Positions 52,652 to 54,186 of a DNA stretch of 54,186 nucleotides are shown in pieces. The stretch lies in contig JAGAPR010000016.1 in assembly GCA_017623155.1 (NCBI GenBank), forward strand, positions 1-54,186. Reading direction: 5' to 3'. Under the pieces are notes generated by a model. That model was not told the DNA's origin, did no database searches, and was given only the letters and a program-made list of their open reading frames with translations. The first letter of the stretch is position 1. Every line of letters starts with the position of its first letter. This DNA is from Prevotella sp. (GTDB lineage: Bacteria; Bacteroidota; Bacteroidia; Bacteroidales; Bacteroidaceae). The position numbers and the translations under genes are program-made.

Positions 52652-53891
52652 AGTCTTGATATAGGAAATCGTTGTATGGATATTTCTGCACGTGCAACTC
52701 TCTCACACGCTTATAAAGCACGTCGCGCAGTTCATCGATGTTCTGTTTCTCGCGTGCCGAGATGAAAAGACAACTGTCGTTCATCTTCGCCATCCACGTC
52801 TTCCGCAGTTCATCGAGTGTGATATTCTCCTTTGTCGGCGGTGTGAGGTCGTCGGGTTCTTTCTCCACCCATGTGTAAGCGTCGATTTTGTTAAACACTA
52901 TCATCGACGGTTTGTCGGCGCAACCGAGCTCGCCGAGCGTCTTCTCCACCACTCGTATCTGCTCCTCGAAGTCGGGATGCGATATGTCCACCACGTGAAC
53001 GAGCAGGTCGGCCTCGCGCACTTCGTCGAGTGTCGACTTGAAAGAGTCTACCAAGTCGGTGGGCAACTTGCGTATAAATCCCACCGTGTCTGCCAACAGG
53101 AACGGCAGATTGTCTATCACCATCTTGCGCACCGTGGTGTCGAGCGTGGCAAACAGTTTGTTCTCTGCGAACACTTCGCTCTTTGCCAGCAGGTTCATCA
53201 TCGTCGATTTGCCCACGTTGGTGTATCCCACGAGCGCCACACGAATCATCCTTCCGCGGTTCTTTCGCTGCGTGGTTTTCTGCCGGTCTATCTCTGCGAG
53301 GCGCTGTTTGAGCAGCGTTATGCGTTGCAGGATTATTCTTCGGTCCATCTCGAGCTGCGTCTCTCCCGGGCCGCGGAGTCCCACAGTGCCCTTGCCGCCA
53401 CCTCCGCCGGAGCCGCCGCCCTGCCGTTCGAGGTGGGTCCACAGCCGTTGCAGTCGCGGAAGCATGTATCGGTGTTGCGCCAGTTCCACCTGCGTCTTCG
53501 CCTCGGCGGTCTGTGCCCGCATGGCGAAAATGTCGAGAATGAGCGATGTTCGGTCGAGTATCTTCACTTTAAGCTCTTTCTCTATGTTGCGCATCTGCTT
53601 GGCAGTGAGCTCGTCATCGAATATCACCATGCCCACTTCGCGCTCGGCCTCTTCCTCGTCTTCGATGTATTTCTTTATCTCGGCGAGCTTTCCCGAGCCC
53701 ACATACGTCACCGAGCTCGGGCCGGCCGCTTTTTGCGTGAAACGCTTTACGGTAACAGCTCCGGCCGTGTCGGCGAGAAATTCCAGTTCGTCGAGATATT
53801 CTTTTGTCTTGGCCTCGTCCTGTTCTTTGGTCACGAGACCCACAAGCACGGCTGTTTCAGCCTTTGCCTCTGATATCACAAATTCTTTCAT
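52644..53891 (-). CDS. hflX: Ribosome-associated GTPase HflX
   Basis: HflX binds the 50S subunit and splits or rescues stalled ribosomes under stress. The 415-aa protein has the HflX N-terminal domain (VTYVGSGKLAEI, VIFDDELTAKQMRNIEKEL) and the glycine-rich linker ending GKGTVGLRGPGETQLEMDRR. The GTPase motifs are G1 GYTNVGKST (222-230), G3 DTVGF and G4 FNKIDA. Length is typical. It starts right after a tandem-repeat promoter region. Confidence 0.96.
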   Translation of the reverse strand: MKEFVISEAKAETAVLVGLVTKEQDEAKTKEYLDELEFLADTAGAVTVKRFTQKAAGPSSVTYVGSGKLAEIKKYIEDEEEAEREVGMVIFDDELTAKQMRNIEKELKVKILDRTSLILDIFAMRAQTAEAKTQVELAQHRYMLPRLQRLWTHLERQGGGSGGGGGKGTVGLRGPGETQLEMDRRIILQRITLLKQRLAEIDRQKTTQRKNRGRMIRVALVGYTNVGKSTMMNLLAKSEVFAENKLFATLDTTVRKMVIDNLPFLLADTVGFIRKLPTDLVDSFKSTLDEVREADLLVHVVDISHPDFEEQIRVVEKTLGELGCADKPSMIVFNKIDAYTWVEKEPDDLTPPTKENITLDELRKTWMAKMNDSCLFISAREKQNIDELRDVLYKRVRELHVQKYPYNDFLYQDYE

Positions 53892-53913
53892 TCAATGTCT
53901 TTTACTGTTTAAT

Positions 53914-54055
53914 TGCAAAGATAGCGCGAGCCGAGCGCAATGAAACTTGTTTCAAATTGCCGAGGCGAAGCCTATCTTATGCAAAGATAGCGCGAGTCGG
54001 GCGCAATGAAACTTGTTTCAAATTGCCAAGGCGAAGCCTATCTAGTGCAAAGATA
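53914..54055 (-). repeat. 66-bp tandem repeats carrying promoter boxes upstream of hflX
   Basis: Two full units (53914-53979, 53980-54045) and the start of a third (54046-54055) share TGCAAAGATAGCGCGAG and a central GAAACTTGTTTC dyad. Each unit is itself an imperfect long palindrome. On the minus strand each start gives TATCTTTG, an exact -7 consensus (53923-53916, 53989-53982, 54055-54048). The nearest lies 25 bp before the hflX ATG. I see nothing in 54056-54186. Confidence 0.8.
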
Positions 54056-54186
54056 CAACAAAAAACTGAGAATGAGAGAAAATCGGTGAAAGAACATTGT
54101 GATAAAGCATTTTAGCGAATTCCATGATCATCAAATCAAAGCCACTGGATGCCGCAAAAAAGCCACTTGAAGCAAGAGTTACGTTA

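Noticed and set aside
52692-53873. 393-aa plus-strand frame
   Set aside because: It is antisense to hflX, which has all GTPase motifs; shadow frame.

Overview
The window looks like a chromosomal segment of a member of the Bacteroidales, most likely Prevotellaceae. The evidence is a set of Bacteroidetes-type -7 promoter boxes (TAnnTTTG) placed just upstream of genes on both strands. It also includes typical gene families: a Reg_prop/AraC regulator of the hybrid two-component type, DUF4954, DUF1846, a large M16 peptidase, class I fumarase, and AlbA_2 proteins linked to R-M loci. No rRNA, tRNA, CRISPR array or complete insertion sequence was recognised.

Region 1 (1-9.7 kb, AT-rich, minus-strand operon) is a type I restriction-modification locus in the order hsdR, a small predicted papain-fold cysteine peptidase, hsdM, an AlbA_2/ATPase-like protein and hsdS. 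Beyond hsdS lie at least three promoterless half-hsdS cassettes in alternating orientation, with near-identical 3' ends meeting tail to tail. This is the layout of a specificity locus that switches by inversion. No recombinase lies inside the window, and the left edge cuts through a cassette. The peptidase gene is much more AT-rich than hsdR and hsdM on either side and looks like cargo.

Region 2 (9.7-10.65 kb) has no intact gene. It holds a decayed reading frame and one copy of a ~430-bp repeat element. A second, inverted copy lies at 42.4-42.9 kb, so the two bracket about 32 kb. Each copy carries four tandem 22-bp units (17-bp dyad plus 5-bp spacer). An array of unrelated sequence but identical geometry lies at 30.3 kb.

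Region 3 (10.65-24.4 kb) holds DUF1846, a BadF/NagK-type kinase, and a plus-strand cluster. The cluster comprises kdsA, kdsD, a regulator of hybrid two-component form that lacks its His, ATPase and phospho-Asp elements, a phospholipase D/cardiolipin-synthase-like protein, and an acyltransferase-3. The theme is Kdo/LPS and membrane envelope. A minus-strand pair (binding-protein-like lipoprotein plus TPR protein) follows.

Region 4 (24.7-36.3 kb) holds a secreted GH2 enzyme, a frameshifted remnant of a GH43-like gene, a nucleoside hydrolase family protein, radA, queC, pgk, a DUF3298-type lipoprotein, a SLC13-type transporter and an AraC regulator.

Region 5 (36.5-42.4 kb) is a five-gene efflux operon (TolC, HlyD-like adaptor, fused double ABC ATPase, two ABC-2 permeases), divergent from the AraC gene. 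Region 6 (42.9-54.2 kb) holds an HI0933-type flavoprotein, an HD protein bracketed by two related hairpins, nagB, class I fumarase, an M16 peptidase, DUF4954 and hflX. Upstream of hflX are 66-bp tandem repeats, each carrying a promoter-like box.
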